From Thinopyrum elongatum (taxonomy: Eukaryota > Streptophyta > Magnoliopsida > Poales > Poaceae), in NCBI GenBank assembly GCA_011799875.1, contig CM022298.1, positions 56,075,015 through 56,139,014 on the forward strand: DNA of 64,000 nt, written 5' to 3'. This document shows, piece by piece, positions 23,006-35,228 of this stretch. Made by a program: the position numbers and the translations under genes. The notes beneath the pieces are model-generated. The model ran no database searches and was not told the origin of the DNA. It was given only the letters and a program-made list of their open reading frames with translations. Position 1 is the first letter of the stretch; the number at the start of each line of letters is the position of its first letter.

Positions 23006-26000
23006 TGTTTATGGGAGCACGAATTCAAAGTAGCACATTTTCGCGGCTGTGAAATGCAGCAACATGTTTGGATAGCTGACCAAAAAAGGATCTCACTGAA
23101 AAACTGAAATATTTAAGTAACAGGTCAACGACGGCTGCGTCCTGCGTGTTGGCCAGGCGGCGGCGACGGATGGTGTGCAGGATGCGGCCTTTTTTGTGTA
23201 TAGCTCTCTAAACTTGACAGTTGAGTTTCTTTTTGGTCATATTAAAACTGAGTTTCTGTTAGTTCAGTTTGCACAAGCGGCCATAGTGCGGACCATCAGG
23301 AGACAGGGGCACACAAGCACCAGCACGGCAGCACCACCATCAGAACACACCAGACGGCTCGCATAGGGAATACTTCAAGATGGACACTGGTGGTACAACA
23401 TGGCCTACTATCATCTGTTTACACATGGCTAATTTGACGGAATAGCTTTGGCCATCTTTGATATATGTTACTCCTACTACAGATTTCGCTCCCTCGTCTC
23501 CAAGGAATTCCCTACTAGCTACACTCGACATGAGAGTCCAATTTGAATTCCCATAAAGGAGAGGAAAGCTATGATTCGTTCGCTCCATTTTTAGCTTTGT
23601 ATCTCCTCCTGAAGACATCCTCCCTGAACTACTTGGTTTCAGCCATCAGGTCCAGGCTTCTACTGAATGGTGTCCTCTGTCTCCAGCGCCCATTTCCGCT
23701 TAGCGAGTTGTTGGATTGCATCCTGCTTCTTATTTTCCTCCTGCACACCGTCTCCCTTTGTGTCGTCAATCGCGTACTGTAACATTTGACAAATAGTATG
23801 TGTTGTGTTGGTGTCAACATGCCAGCACTACATGAATGATCCCACTGCTGCAGACTTCAGCCAATACTGCCCGGCTATGTTTACAAACAGAAATGAATTA
23901 TTCAGAGAAGAGGAGCAGACGTGCTGCAAAATTTACCTCAAGGTGGTGAATCAGCAAATCGAGGGACTTATTTTTTGGTGAGGCCAGCAGGGTATCCCAT
24001 TACCTTAATTTCCTCTTCAGTGTGCTAACTCCGATCTCCAGAGTCATGGTTGCTTCTTTCTTAGTCTGTTTAAATCGGTTATTTCTTTCAATATGCACTC
24101 TCACAATCATATACTTTTTCTGTTCTTGATGGTGATTTTTTGATGGTACAGGGAATGAATAAAACAATGTCTTCTCATCAAGGAAAAGACTTGTGTTCTC
24201 CTTATAGAACATAATTTATTATGTGAGGCATTTGCCATTACAACATCTTGTCCAGGGTATGATTTTTCTTCCACTAAACTGAACTGCCTCGCATACAATT
24301 GTATGTAATACCCCCTTTTCCAAAAATAAATGACATCTGCTTGGCGGTAGGCCGTGCTTGGCGTCGCCTCGTCCTGGTCTTCGGCACTCCTACAGGAACT
24401 GAGCGCCAGTGTGGTCGAGCCAAGTACAACACCAACAAGCGACAACAGCGCACCACTCTGTAAGGAATTTTGGCTCTTGTTTCAATAAATTTGAAATTGG
24501 ACGTGCATGTGTATATAACTCTACTTGATTCTTCTGTACAGAATATGGACCGAGATGGAGTGGAATGTTAAATATGTGCATACCATGTCTCGATTGAGCA
24601 ATCTGTTTACTGATGGCAAAGATGTCTTCCTATGGGTAAAATAGTTATGCTGAATCATGGTGCCGTCATACGAACAGTGTAGATTTCAGAGCTAGCGTAT
24701 ACTTCCTAGATGTTGAGTAATTGTTTGTAACTTGCTTATAGACCTCAGTAGTTTAGTTGTTTGTAACTTTGCTCACATACTTCAGTAGTTTGGTGTGAAA
24801 AATGAAAGGGTATCTAGAAAAGTATTGGGTTAGTGCTACCGATGACATTTGAAATAAGTAAATAAACACACAAGGTTTGAATTTTATTTTTTTAGTTTTC
24901 CAGATAATGTGGTTCATGCTGATGTGATCAGAGACAATATGATTGACGCTACATCCTCTCTTTGTCCATAGATCTAGGTTTTTACACATCGCTGGTACTT
25001 GTTATATTGTTTGGATTTGACTGTTCTGCGTAATCACCAAAATTAACTGTGACCAGGATCCATGCGGGAAACATGCAGTGTACAGAGAAATCAGGTCAGC
25101 TACCTTGCCTTTGGAATTTTTGAGAAAGTGAATAGAGGATGTAACAAACCAACCCATGATCTTGCAGCGCTTTCACAGGCTGATAGGAGCAATTTTTGGG
25201 TGGGGTCTGCATGTTTCGAGAGAATTGTCGTGTCATAGTGCTAACTAGGAAAATATTGAGGAGGTCCTGTTGCGTCCCATGTTCAATATAAGGTAAAAGA
25301 AATAATAAACTCCTGGTTCTACCAAATGTGTGAACTTAAAATGAAATCACGCGTATGACGCCACTATACTATATTGTACTGTTCTATCAAGAAAAACACC
25401 TTCCATTTGGAGGGAATAAATCTCTTACAAATACCAATGAAACATGGCCAAGCAAGAGCATGCTATTATTTTTTTAAGTACCAAATGATTTCTCCTCTTT
25501 TACAACCGGTTGTGAGAAGATATATTGCCGAACTGAAATTTTTGTATTATTTTTAACATATGTGAACTGGGTGGTCATTTTAGATCTAAGACATTAGTCA
25601 TACATTTAAACTACAAAATGTTGTTCTATTTTTCTCCAAACAAAGGGGACAAGATATATGTCCATATTACAATTTCTGTAATTTTTGTAAAAAAATGTGA
25701 ACTGGGCGATCATTTATATCCAAGACATTAGTCATACATATGTTACATTCAAATCAATTTTTGTACTTTGTCAAGGGATATAAATATAAAATATGAAACG
25801 TTTAGCCATGTGATCAAAGTAGATTTTGTCCGAACCAATCTAATTCTGGAAATTATCTGTTGTTTGAAATATAAATATTTAAATCAATACGAAATTAAAT
25901 ATTTACATTCATATATTTGGTTAGTATGTGAATCAACTAACCAATCAGCTACCAAAAATGACAGGGGGTGTTAAAAGGGACTCGAAGCATTTTCATGTGT

Positions 26001-26903
26001 CGATGGCACGAGAGATCCTCCCGATACTCTCCTCAAGGTTGACCCAACTAGATCCTGATGCGCCAGCGGCACGGGTGGTCAGGCCTGAGCAGCGAGCTCT
26101 TCTGCCCCCTCCTCATTGGATCGGCGGCCAGGGAGGCCAGATCGTGTGGCACGAGAGAAGGCTCATGTGTGAGGAAGGGGAGCAGCAACATGCGTCGTTG
26201 GGGAAGGGAGGAGCAACGGGTGCCACTGAAGGGAGGGGAGCAGCGGCAAGCGCGGAGGGAGGGGAGCACGGGAGCCCCAAGGGAGGCGGAGCAGCGGCAG
26301 GTGGCGTGGAGGTTGGAGATCTTGGTGAGGACGGTGCGACGCGAGGTCATGGTGGCATGTGTCGGAGCAGTGGTAGGTGGCGTGTGCAGGTAAATAGCAA
26401 CATCACTACCTCTTTTATTATGTGCATATTACATTTTGAATATTTCAAGTAACCAGATGGACGTGAACATATACACATAATCCACTCTCCGGTTGAAGCT
26501 TTTTTCTTGCATGAGTGGTGAAGAAAATGAGTGACAAGGATGAAGAGAATAAAGGGAGTGCAATGTGGTTATTGAAGAAGGGCAAGGAAGAGGAAGACAC
26601 ATGTTAGTCGGGTGAAGTCAGTAGCGATCGCTATCCATGACGTTATTGGCCAAATAGGTTGTCTAAACATTTTGCTAGGTCTCCCTCAGGGATGATGGTG
26701 TAACCTTGTTTCAAGTAGATAAACAGAAGTGGGCTAAAAGAGTGTCATATTACAACAAATCAGTTGGTGTGAAACTAGATGTTGGACTAATACGTAATGT
26801 AATGGGCATGAATGCATTCTTTGGAGGATTGGTGGTTGCAGCAGCGCCTGATCATGGTTATAAATCTTTTTGCTGCTAAAAAGACGTTGTCACTTGAGTA
26901 ATA
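23006..26903. other. Helitron 2 interior, mostly unassigned
   Basis: Short GC-rich islands lie near 23100-23350, 24330-24480 and 26040-26400 between AT-rich intron-like stretches, the usual look of Helitron-borne gene pieces. Frames at 25928-26452 and 26058-26393 overlap in different frames and are Gly- and Arg-rich. I cannot name a parent gene for any of them. Confidence 0.35.
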
Positions 26904-27235
26904 CTCCCTCTGTTCCTTTATATAAGGTGTATTTGTTTTTTGATAAAGTTCCAGAATGTAAGGTGCATTTCTTCTTATTCCTCATAATTCCCTTGTTAGC
27001 CCTCCAGAAAAAGGGAAAGTATCTCTCTCCTGATTGTCTGTATATCTCCTTGTAGCAAAAGAAGGAAAGTATCTCTTTGTCGATTGCATGTATCTCATAC
27101 TTTCCTGGACTAATTGATTTACTTGCCACTAACTAATAAATATGCCAAGGGTAATTTCGTCCTAACATGTCTATAATTCTGTGCCTTGGTCACCGTGCCA
27201 AAAATAATACACCTTACATAAAGGAATGGAGGGAG
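26904..27235. mobile_element. Stowaway (Tc1/mariner) MITE, 332 bp
   Basis: Terminal inverted repeats are CTCCCTCTGTTCC and GGAATGGAGGGAG, flanked by TA on both sides (26902-26903 and 27236-27237). It lies inside Helitron 2, so it either arrived later or travelled with it. Confidence 0.85.
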
Positions 27236-28239
27236 TATATGATAGGGCCTGATTGGAGTTTATCATGACTGGTAAGTATGGATACTTAATCTTCTTATCT
27301 TATACAAATTACATAGGATTCCATTTCCTTGCTTGCTAGTGCGTATATTATGGCAACAAAAACACACCGCGGATTTTGCTTTTACTTTTCCATATTAACA
27401 CTGAAAAGATGACCCACAAAGACACATAAATAACTAGATTAAAGGGTGGACATATAAGTTTGAGACCTGGTTGTGGCCGCCGTACTCGGGGAAGGTGCGA
27501 CGCTGTGATGAGCAGCAGGTTGCATCGCCATGGTGGTCACCCTCAGCTACGATAGAGTGCACACCTTGGCACCGGGAATCGGCCTGGGATGCCGTGGAGG
27601 GAAGAGGAGGGGGCGGGCAACGACTTGTCACCAAAATATAACAAACCCTAACAAGTCATTTGTACTAAAACTTGGGATACGACTCACTCTAATAAAAAGC
27701 ATGATGGCACTCACTCTGACTAAAAGCGATCACTTGCTTGCATCTAGCAGCTGATCAATGAATATATATATATATATATATACTGTATATAAGCCTTTTA
27801 TTTTTATTATATGTTCACTTTGTAGATCAGAGAGAAAACCCGATGGCTTCGGATGATGCTTTGAAAATGTCGATTGACAAAGTCACAGACGTAACTAACC
27901 GAGCGGACTGAAAACTAATCGAAATTTTAGAATTAGAAGAGATGCATAAAAATAATTGTTCTTTACATATACTGTATATTGCATGCGATAATACAAAAGA
28001 TGTATTTCTATATATGTTTATTTTGCAGATTATGAGAGAGATGGAGGTGGATTATGTGGACGCTCAAAAAGATCCATTGACAAGGGTCCTGACGATATCG
28101 TTGGAAGGGGATGCAACCAGAAAAAAGAGTTCAAAATCCCGTAGCAACACACGTGCCTGAGATTCTGGCACGGTTTAGAGGGTTGGCCGGCGGCGGAGGC
28201 GGCGACTTGGGTAGGAGGCGATGAGCAAAATATTTCAAA

Positions 28240-28270
28240 GGCCCGTGGCAACGCACGGGCATTATACTAG
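28240..28270 (+). other. Helitron 2 terminal hairpin and CTAG end
   Basis: GCCCGTGGCAACGCACGGGC folds with a 7-bp stem, eleven bases before the end of the element. It is identical to the Helitron 1 hairpin. Confidence 0.9.
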
Positions 28271-28490
28271 TTGTCTTGGTTGCTGAGCAATTCCGTTCTG
28301 TGTAGGCACATATGTAGTAGCTCCTGCTTAATTACAAGTTTTTTATGAACTATAATGAGAAATTGGTTGCCTAATAACTTGTACATACAACTACCACTTT
28401 AATTACCGATAATCACTGATCTGAAACGTTTAGAAAAAACACACCCAAACGATGACCAGGTCATCATGGGGTGGGTGTGAAGGGTGCCTT

Positions 28491-28518
28491 GGGGGGGGGG
28501 GGGGGGGGGGGGGGGGGG
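28491..28518 (+). repeat. Poly-G tract in WRKY-A intron 2
   Basis: 28 consecutive G. The equivalent place in WRKY-B has a short run of G only. It could be a real unstable tract or a sequencing-length error. Confidence 0.8.
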
Positions 28519-28689
28519 CGGAGTCATTGCAACACGAAGAGTGTTACATGGGCATGACTGTCCTAGTCCACTACCCCGGACCAAGCCTAGTCTTACTCTT
28601 CATGCTCTTCCCTGCCATCCGCTCTCCATGGATCAAAAGAAATTTGGTGAAGGAACAAAATAGAGGGACATGGGGGGAGATGGAACATA

Positions 28690-28745
28690 CTCCCTCCGTC
28701 TGCAAAATAGTGGACGTTTGGAGTCCAGCGTTTTTCCGAAAATAA
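28690..28745 (+). mobile_element. Stowaway-like terminal fragment
   Basis: CTCCCTCCGTCTGCAAAATA after a TA-like context is a mariner/Stowaway 5' end. No partner repeat was found. It lies in a part of WRKY-A intron 2 not matched in copy B. Confidence 0.35.
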
Positions 28746-29872
28746 GTGTGTCACGAGAGAGGGAACGGGAGAGAAATGCGGAATGGAGGGGAAGATACAT
28801 GTAGTGGCAGGAGATCTCTGGTGAGTGGAGAGACCGGAGGATAAGACTAGGGCCATGGTTAACTTATTGTTCCACTGGGATGTACTAGACGTTCTACACA
28901 CAAACATATCTTTGGTGATGGCCTCAGATGTATTTTCCATAACAGAGAACCATCTCGGACAAGTCTCACAAGTGACGATTTACGAGAACCATCTCGTACA
29001 AGGGGACCAGAATGTAGGTTTTAATATAGAAGTAATGTGAAGATATGATTGAATGAATTGCTTAGTCGTAGTAGTATAAATACCTAGCATGTTCCCTCCC
29101 GTTAATGTTCTTCTGCCCATATTTTCTCCAATGATGGCCATCATAATGTGGAACAACTGTTACAAGTGATCTTGATCGCTTGTCGTTGTTTCTCCTACAC
29201 GATGCATACATACATATATAAGTGGCAGTTAATTGGTGAGATACCTGAAATGCAAATATATCGAGGAAAGGGTAACAACCAAGTACTACCAAGGACATCC
29301 AATTTGAACTAAGACAAGAATGTATTAATCAAGATTTTTATTGGAAAAATTCTAACCTTCTCTTCTGACAAACGTTGCTGATCATAGGCTTCTCGTCCTG
29401 TCCCTCGCCGGCGTTGGGAGAAATTAGATCAACGTCGGCGAGTTCAAAGGGCGCCGTCACCGGTCCACGGCCATCTGCTTGGGTACTGATCCCGTGGAGC
29501 CTGGACATGACGTCGTTGATGCAGTCGATCATGTCGTTGAAGAGTCCGATGGCAAGGTCGGCCGACCTGCCGTCGGTGTGGCGAAGCGCAGGCAGGATGA
29601 GCGCGCGCAGCTGTGCCAGAAGCTCTTGCTGCCGGCTGAGCAACGCGTCCATCTCGGAGCCGCCATTGACGACCATCGTGCTGCTGCTCTTCATCTTGTT
29701 ATCCAAGAATGCATATGCGGATCTGCGCGTGCCCGCCTTATGTAGTGGCTTGTTAAATACGTACCACGGTATGTACGTGCCAGTGGCTATGGGCGGAGGA
29801 CTGCTGGTCCGTCGTTTAAAAGAAACACCAGTGCGAGACCGACGACAGAGCACGAGGAGAGATACGGCATGT

Positions 29873-30454
29873 TTGACTCGCCGGTCGTCCGGGGTTGTTG
29901 CTCCGCACTGATCCAAAAGAAAAGATCAAAAGAGTCAGAGACCACCTCCAATCTGCATGCAATCATGCAGATTGGAACTACTCAAGTTAATTGGATGTTT
30001 GAAAGTGCATGCATGCACTGACCGGGAGAGTAACATATACGCGGAGTGAACACGTACTCAAAAGTACGTATGTGCAATTGTTCGTTCATGCATGCACGAA
30101 GCAAAGTATGCAATCCACCAACCAGGTGTTATACGTACCATATATGTGAATACCTAACGTACGGTCATATTCAAATTGCACCCATGTTGACCAGGGAATG
30201 ACGTACATGCTGAGCGGGAGAGTGACATGATAGCTTAAAAGTAAGCAATCCAAACTATTTGAAATTAGTTCAGAACCAGATCGTATATAGGCCGAATACC
30301 ATGAACCTTTTTTTTTTCATAGTAATACGTGTCTCATTAATAACATAAAGATTCAGTTACAAGTCAACTAGACCAAAGAAATGGAGTACAATATACCAGT
30401 TGCAATCTGGGGGCTTTAAGCCGGCGGCGGCCTAGCGATTTCATTTTCCACGTG
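29873..30454 (-). promoter_or_regulatory. WRKY-A upstream region: W-box and G-box
   Basis: TTGACT at 29873-29878 (a W-box) lies about 180 bp upstream of the ATG and is conserved in copy B. TTGACC is at 30187-30192. The G-box CACGTG at 30449-30454 lies in 'ttttccacgtgcagtaccct', also conserved in copy B. W-boxes would allow control by WRKY proteins; this is inference from motifs. Confidence 0.45.
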
Positions 30455-30558
30455 CAGTACCCTAGCTATAGCTAGCATTTTTTTTTTGCAAGTGTGTACT
30501 ATATATAGCTGCCACAATATTGTCGTATACTGCCGCCCGGTAGCAAAGGTTCCTCTTA

Positions 30559-30793
30559 GGCTGCCCCTAGTGGGTAATAGTATCATAACTTAGTATATAA
30601 CACTAGTGTATGATACTATCTCCGTAATGCATATATTAGTAACATATATGACCTTATTTATTATCATGCATGACCCATAGTAGGATATCATTTATTATGA
30701 TATGATACTCAACCATCTCTTTCTTCATTTAATTTTATGTCATCTCATCAAAATTGCCTAGTACCTAGTATGGTACTCTCATTAGGACCAGCC
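30559..30793. mobile_element. Tourist/PIF-Harbinger-type MITE, 235 bp
   Basis: Ends GGCTGCCCCTAGTGGG and ATTAGGACCAGCC are imperfect inverted repeats, flanked by TTA on both sides (30556-30558, 30794-30796). Copy B reads 'ctcttatgcataatg' with a single TTA, the exact empty site. Confidence 0.85.
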
Positions 30794-30825
30794 TTATGCA
30801 TAATGAATAGTAGAGTAAGATGGCC

Positions 30826-31394
30826 TTATAAATGAGCTTTTGGAGGTGATCGGTAGGAGCCCAACAATGATTAAATGTAATATTACTTGTCAATTACATA
30901 CTTCATACATCTCCCGGTCGCCACCTTCAGATAAGAAAACAAAAGGTGCTAGGGTTTTCTCCTAAGGGCCACTGATTCCCCTCGCGTCTACCAGCAACTT
31001 GTGGGGAACATCGGGTTGGGTTGTCTCTATAGTCTCTGGTTGCCCTAGCTAGCTCTAGTTGGAGTAAGTCTAAGTGTGCGGCTATGCTGGTAAGACGATG
31101 ACACTATCGGGGACAAAAAATAAGTCTTGCATGTCAGGCGCAGGAGTGGCGGGTTGGCGGGTCATTGAGTGGCGGAGGAGTAGCAACGCAAGCTCTGGCA
31201 TCACCATTACTTCGAGCATTATAACTACACAGTACTCGACAATGACAACGCCAACAATCTCAGCCTAGGGGACACGGAGGCCGACGCCGACGACTCGCCG
31301 GACGGAGAAGTCGTCAACATCTCAATGGACGACGGCGAGGCATAGAGCACCCTGATTGAACATATGTATGACGATGAAAGTGTGCGCAACAAAA
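30826..31394 (+). other. Spacer between duplication units with an ORF tail
   Basis: A 47-codon open stretch at 31202-31345 ends in TAG and is very acidic (LGDTEADADDSPDGEVVNIS). It looks like the C-terminus of a protein, but I do not recognise it and find no start. The rest shows no gene. Confidence 0.35.
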
Positions 31395-31916
31395 AGAAAG
31401 TTATGCGATTAGCGTACCAAAAAGTGCAAGTGCAATGTATTAAGAAGAAAAAAGACAATCACGAAAAAAATCGCACAAGGTCTATAATAATTAGAGTCAA
31501 AGTCTTAGGTTTAAGTTTAAGCTAAATGTACATACCTATTTTTTTTACTATATCCTATCTAATACAAAGAGAAATTAAATTAGATTTTTTGTGTGAAGAC
31601 AAATACACATTTAATTCTAACAAAAGCAATTGCCTGATGTTAGTCCTGAATCTGCACCAAGCTAAACTATGAATTATCAAATGAATATGGTAGTCTGAGT
31701 TAGATTCATAAGTTGATCTCCTTGCGCTACATTATACTTATTACATTTTTTTGGACTCTACAAGGCATATTACATTACACATGGTAATGTACGGAAATTG
31801 AGGTCCAAAAAAATACAAGAAGAAGAAATAAAAGCCTGCAACAGGAGGATGATAGCCTTCCTGAAACATTTAGAATCTACTCATTAGTAGTATCCGATTG
31901 TCGAAGGCGGCGACCC

Positions 31917-31962
31917 GGGGGGGGGGGGGGGGGAGGTCATTATGGCTGAAAGGAGCCCAAAA

Positions 31963-31995
<33 letters not shown>
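31917..31995 (+). repeat. Two poly-G tracts
   Basis: Runs of 17 G (31917-31933) and 30 G (31966-31995) lie 32 bp apart, downstream of WRKY-B. Lengths in an assembly are unreliable for such tracts. Confidence 0.8.
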
Positions 31996-31996
<1 letters not shown>

Positions 31997-32582
31997 TGGC
32001 GAAAATCCAGCAAATATTGCTTCTTTAAACGTTAGGGGCTGCTAGCCCCTGATATTTTTTAACATTAACTAGGCCCTGATTTCGTACTGAAATGAAACTG
32101 AAAAAGCACACCTGGGTTTCGAGAAAAGTTTGCTTGTGAAAGATGAAAAAAAAAGGAAAGCCACAAGGAGAGGACACCGCCACATGGCCCAGTCTCGCAC
32201 AATATGGCACATCCGCACAGAGCGCAACCTCCGGGAAGATTAGACCAACATCATACAATTGTCCCCCTCTGCACTGTTGTTTGTGTGGCACTTGTTTGTA
32301 AAGTCTAGAGCAACATCATGTCCAGCGGGAAGCATGGAAAATCAAGGCTGAACGATCCACATGGAACTTACTGTCGAAACATGTGTCATTCCTATATTTT
32401 TCCAAATTGCCCATATACTTTATTGATAGATTCTATTACAATTTATATCAACAAATTATGTGCTTCTGCAAGTCTAGCCGCACATACATTTAAACGTAAA
32501 AAGAGGACATATGCCCATGTCCAAGACATTTGTAAACTAGGCATGATTATCAACTTATCCAAATTAAACAAAAAAAAGTACT

Positions 32583-34110
32583 CTAGCAAATGATGCTCCA
32601 GTTCAGCTCAGGATTGTCAAGCACCTCTATTAGAGCTGGCATGTCCACATCTCCTGGGTCGAACTTTTGAAATTCTGTTACTGCTCCCGCCATTTTGCCA
32701 TTTTGAATTAGGTCCATGCCAGGGTCATTCTTCGCGCCATTTCTAGTGTTGCCGTCGCAGCAAGTGTGATGACCGTAGTACACAACAATGTACTTTGCAG
32801 TTTCCTCTTCACAATTAATAGTTATGTTATGATCCTGTTGCTGAATTGTCTTGGTTGCTGGGCAATTCCGTTCTGTGTAGGCGCATCTGTAGTAGCTCCT
32901 GCTTAATTACAAGTTTGCTTAGTTATGTATAATAATGAGAAATTGATTGCCTAATAACCTGTAAATAGAACTACCACTACGATTATCAATAGTCACGGAT
33001 TCAAAACAGCCGGTAGAAATGCATCCAAATGTTTTGGACCAGGTCATCAATAGGGGGGGTCATGCCACATAAGATTATGTTTGGTCATAATAGGATGTTC
33101 TAGGCGCCCGTGCGCGCACGCGCGCACACACACACGCATCCTTTTGGTGATTGCCTCATATGTATTTTTCATAACAGAGAACCATCTGGAGAAGTCTCAC
33201 ATGTGATGATTTCCGAGAACAATCTCGAATAAAGGAACTAGAATGTACTCCCTCCGTTCCTAAATGTAAGCCCTTTTAGCGATTCCATTACAGACTATAT
33301 ATGAAGCAAAATGAGTGAATCTACACTCTAAAATGCATCTATATATATTTGTATGTAGCTCGTATTGAAAGCTCTAAAATGTCTTATAATTAGAAACTGA
33401 GTGAGTTGTAAGTTTTCGCAGTATTAATGTGAGGAATGCTTGAATGAATTGCTTAGTGGTAATATATACCTGGCATGTTCCCTCCCGTTAATGTCCTTCT
33501 GCCCATATTTTCTCCAATGATGGCCATCATAATGTGGAACAACTGTTACAAGAGATCTTGATCGCTTGTCGTTGTTTCTCCTGCACGATGCATACATACA
33601 TATATAAGTGGCAACTAATTGGTGAGATACCTGAAATGCAAACATATATCGAGGACAAGGTAACAACTACGTACTACTAAGGATGATCCAATTTGAATGA
33701 AGACAAGAACATATTAATCAATTCACACAAAAAAAAGTTAATCAAGATTTGTATTGGAAAAATTCGAACTTTCTCTTCTGACCAACATTGCTGATCATAG
33801 GCTTCTCCTCTTGTCCTTTGCCGGCGTTGGGCGAAATTACGTCAACGCCTGGGAGGTCGAAGGCTGTCGGCGGTCGACGACCGCCTGCTTGGGTACTGAT
33901 CCCCTCGAGCCTGGACATGATGTCGGTGATGCAGTCGATCACGTCGTCGAAGAGGCAGATGGCGAGGTCGGCCGACCTGCCGTCGGCATCGCGGAGCGCT
34001 GGCAGGATGAGCGCGCGGAGTTGTGTCAGAAGCTCCTGCTGTCACCTGATTAAGAACAACACGTCCATCTCGGAGCCGCCATTGACGACCATTGTGTTGC
34101 TGCTCTTCAT
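32583..34110 (-). pseudogene. WRKY-B: WRKY transcription factor gene with a premature stop
   Basis: Exons are 34110-33770, 33580-33470 and 32898-32583 with GT-AG boundaries; the sum is 768 bp. Exon 2 carries HHWRKYGQKDINGREHAR. Exon 3 carries YYRCAYTERNC and GHHTC zinc ligands (HxC type), then an acidic tail to NPELNWSIIC. The one obvious lesion is an in-frame TGA about 22 codons after the ATG, where copy A has CGG (Arg). The next Met in frame (about 33942) would give a protein lacking the N-terminus but keeping the whole DNA-binding domain. It is therefore a probable pseudogene, though a shortened product is possible. Donor 1 is GTTCGA, weaker than GTTAGA in copy A. Confidence 0.85.
33248..33405. 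mobile_element. Stowaway MITE (Thalos-like) in WRKY-B intron 2
   Basis: CTCCCTCCGTTCCTAAATGT at the left after TA, a degenerate right repeat ending 'aactgagtgag', and internal 'tgaatctacactctaaaatg' typical of Thalos. It is about 158 bp and is absent from the WRKY-A intron. Confidence 0.75.
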
Positions 34111-34328
34111 CTTGTTATGGAAGAAAGTATATGGGAATCTGCGGGTGCCCTCCTTATGTAGTAAGGGTCATGCATGCACGGACGCACTTGCTAGTTAAAT
34201 ATGTTGCCTTTACGTACAGGGGCTCTGTACCACGGTATGTACGTGCCCATGGTCCGTCTAATCTAAAATAAAATTAAGAAAGAGCAGTGTGAGACGACTG
34301 AGAGAGCACGAGGAGAGGTACCAGACGT

Positions 34329-35228
34329 TTGACTGGCTGGGGTTGTTGCTTGCTCGACTGATGGAAGAGGAAAGAATAAAAGAGTTAAAAGATCACCTCC
34401 AATCTGCATGCACGCAATCATTCATCCATCCATGAGAGGAGTAACAACAACTGTGCCACTAATTAATTTGGATACTCAAGACTGCATACATATGCTGACC
34501 ATGGAATGACATATATGCTGACCGGGAGAGTGACATATACGCGGCACGCACGAAGCAGCAAAGATATACTCGGTTCGTCTACCGGCCGGCTGGGATACTG
34601 ACCGATCAGTGAGGTGTTTGTTTTACTGTATGAAAACGTCGATATGGTTTATTAGGCCCCCTCATATTTCAGGTCAAATTTTGTCCTCTAATATGACTAG
34701 CAAAATATGAGATATACGTAACAAAAAGAGAGTAGGGTATGCATTTGAGTGTTTCAAACTGCACGCATGCACGCTGACTGGGAGTAACTGGCATGAAAGG
34801 GATATAAGAAATACTAATTTAAACTAAAACCGCGACACTTATTTCGGATCGGAGGGAGCACATGAAAATTGAAAAGTTGCTCCGAAAGAAATACTTCAAT
34901 TAGTTGGGAACTAAATTATATATAGGACGAAACTATCAACTAGCAGATATACTACCGAAAAAGGCTTCTTGCCCCACAGATAAAGCGAAACAATAATACA
35001 ACCACACCGAAAAACGGACGTCCACATGAAACAGTAAGGTTCGAAAAAACAAAACCAGAAATAGTGCGTGCTGGGGGCAACAGCAAAACCAGAATCTAGT
35101 GGATGTATATAATACTGGTTGAGGAAACCACATGGTCATGGGAGGGTTTACTTAATTAATCTGAGGTGCTTTAAGCTGGTGGCGGCCATCTGCACCACAC
35201 CATCCTGGCCAAGTTTCTTTTCCACGTG
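34329..35228 (-). promoter_or_regulatory. WRKY-B upstream region: W-box and G-box
   Basis: TTGACT at 34329-34334 and CACGTG at 35223-35228 are at positions homologous to those of copy A, within otherwise diverged sequence. The region also carries the Stowaway tail at 34806-34858. Confidence 0.4.
34806..34858. mobile_element. Stowaway-like 3' fragment
   Basis: 'actaaaaccgcgacacttat' then 'ttcggatcggagggag' is a typical right end of a Triticeae Stowaway. The left half is missing. Confidence 0.45.

Larger units (their letters stand above)
20749..28270 (+). mobile_element. Helitron 2 (7522 bp), non-autonomous, with captured gene pieces
   Basis: The 5' end is TCTCTACTCC at 20749. The 3' end is a GCCCGTG/CACGGGC hairpin (28240-28259) and CTAG at 28267-28270. 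It sits between A and T of WRKY-A exon 3: 'ttgctgaa' on the left and 'ttgtcttgg' on the right. Copy B reads 'ttgctgaattgtcttgg' without interruption, so both ends are fixed exactly and there is no target duplication, as expected for Helitrons. No Rep or helicase frame is present, so it depended on an autonomous relative. Confidence 0.92.
20486..29694 (-). pseudogene. WRKY-A: WRKY transcription factor gene split by a Helitron
   Basis: Exons on the minus strand are 29694-29357, 29194-29084, and a third exon in two parts, 28323-28271 and 20748-20486. Exon 1 encodes MKSSSTMVVNGG and a Leu-rich helical region. Exon 2 has the DNA-binding heptad in HHWRKYGQKNINGREHAR. Exon 3 has the zinc ligands in CAYTERNC and, further on, in GHHTC (HxC type, as in group III). 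Boundaries are GT-AG. Every exon part is open and the total length is a multiple of three (765 bp), so the only visible lesion is the 7522-bp Helitron inside exon 3. One zinc-finger residue has drifted: YYIC where copy B has YYRC. As a nuclear W-box-binding regulator it is presumably inactive now. Confidence 0.88.
19365..30825. repeat. Tandem duplication unit A (with WRKY-A)
   Basis: It aligns with unit B (31395-35343) from 'aaaaagtgcaagtgcaat' to 'ttatgcataatgaatagt'. Shared parts include flanking non-coding DNA, all WRKY exons and introns, and the promoter with its CACGTG. The length difference is largely explained by a SINE (~247 bp), Helitron 2 (7522 bp) and a Tourist MITE (235 bp) in unit A. 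Confidence 0.85.

Noticed and set aside
29375..29911. 178-codon plus-strand open frame
   Set aside because: It is the opposite strand of WRKY-A exon 1. The minus frame has splice sites, a paralogue and a recognised family.
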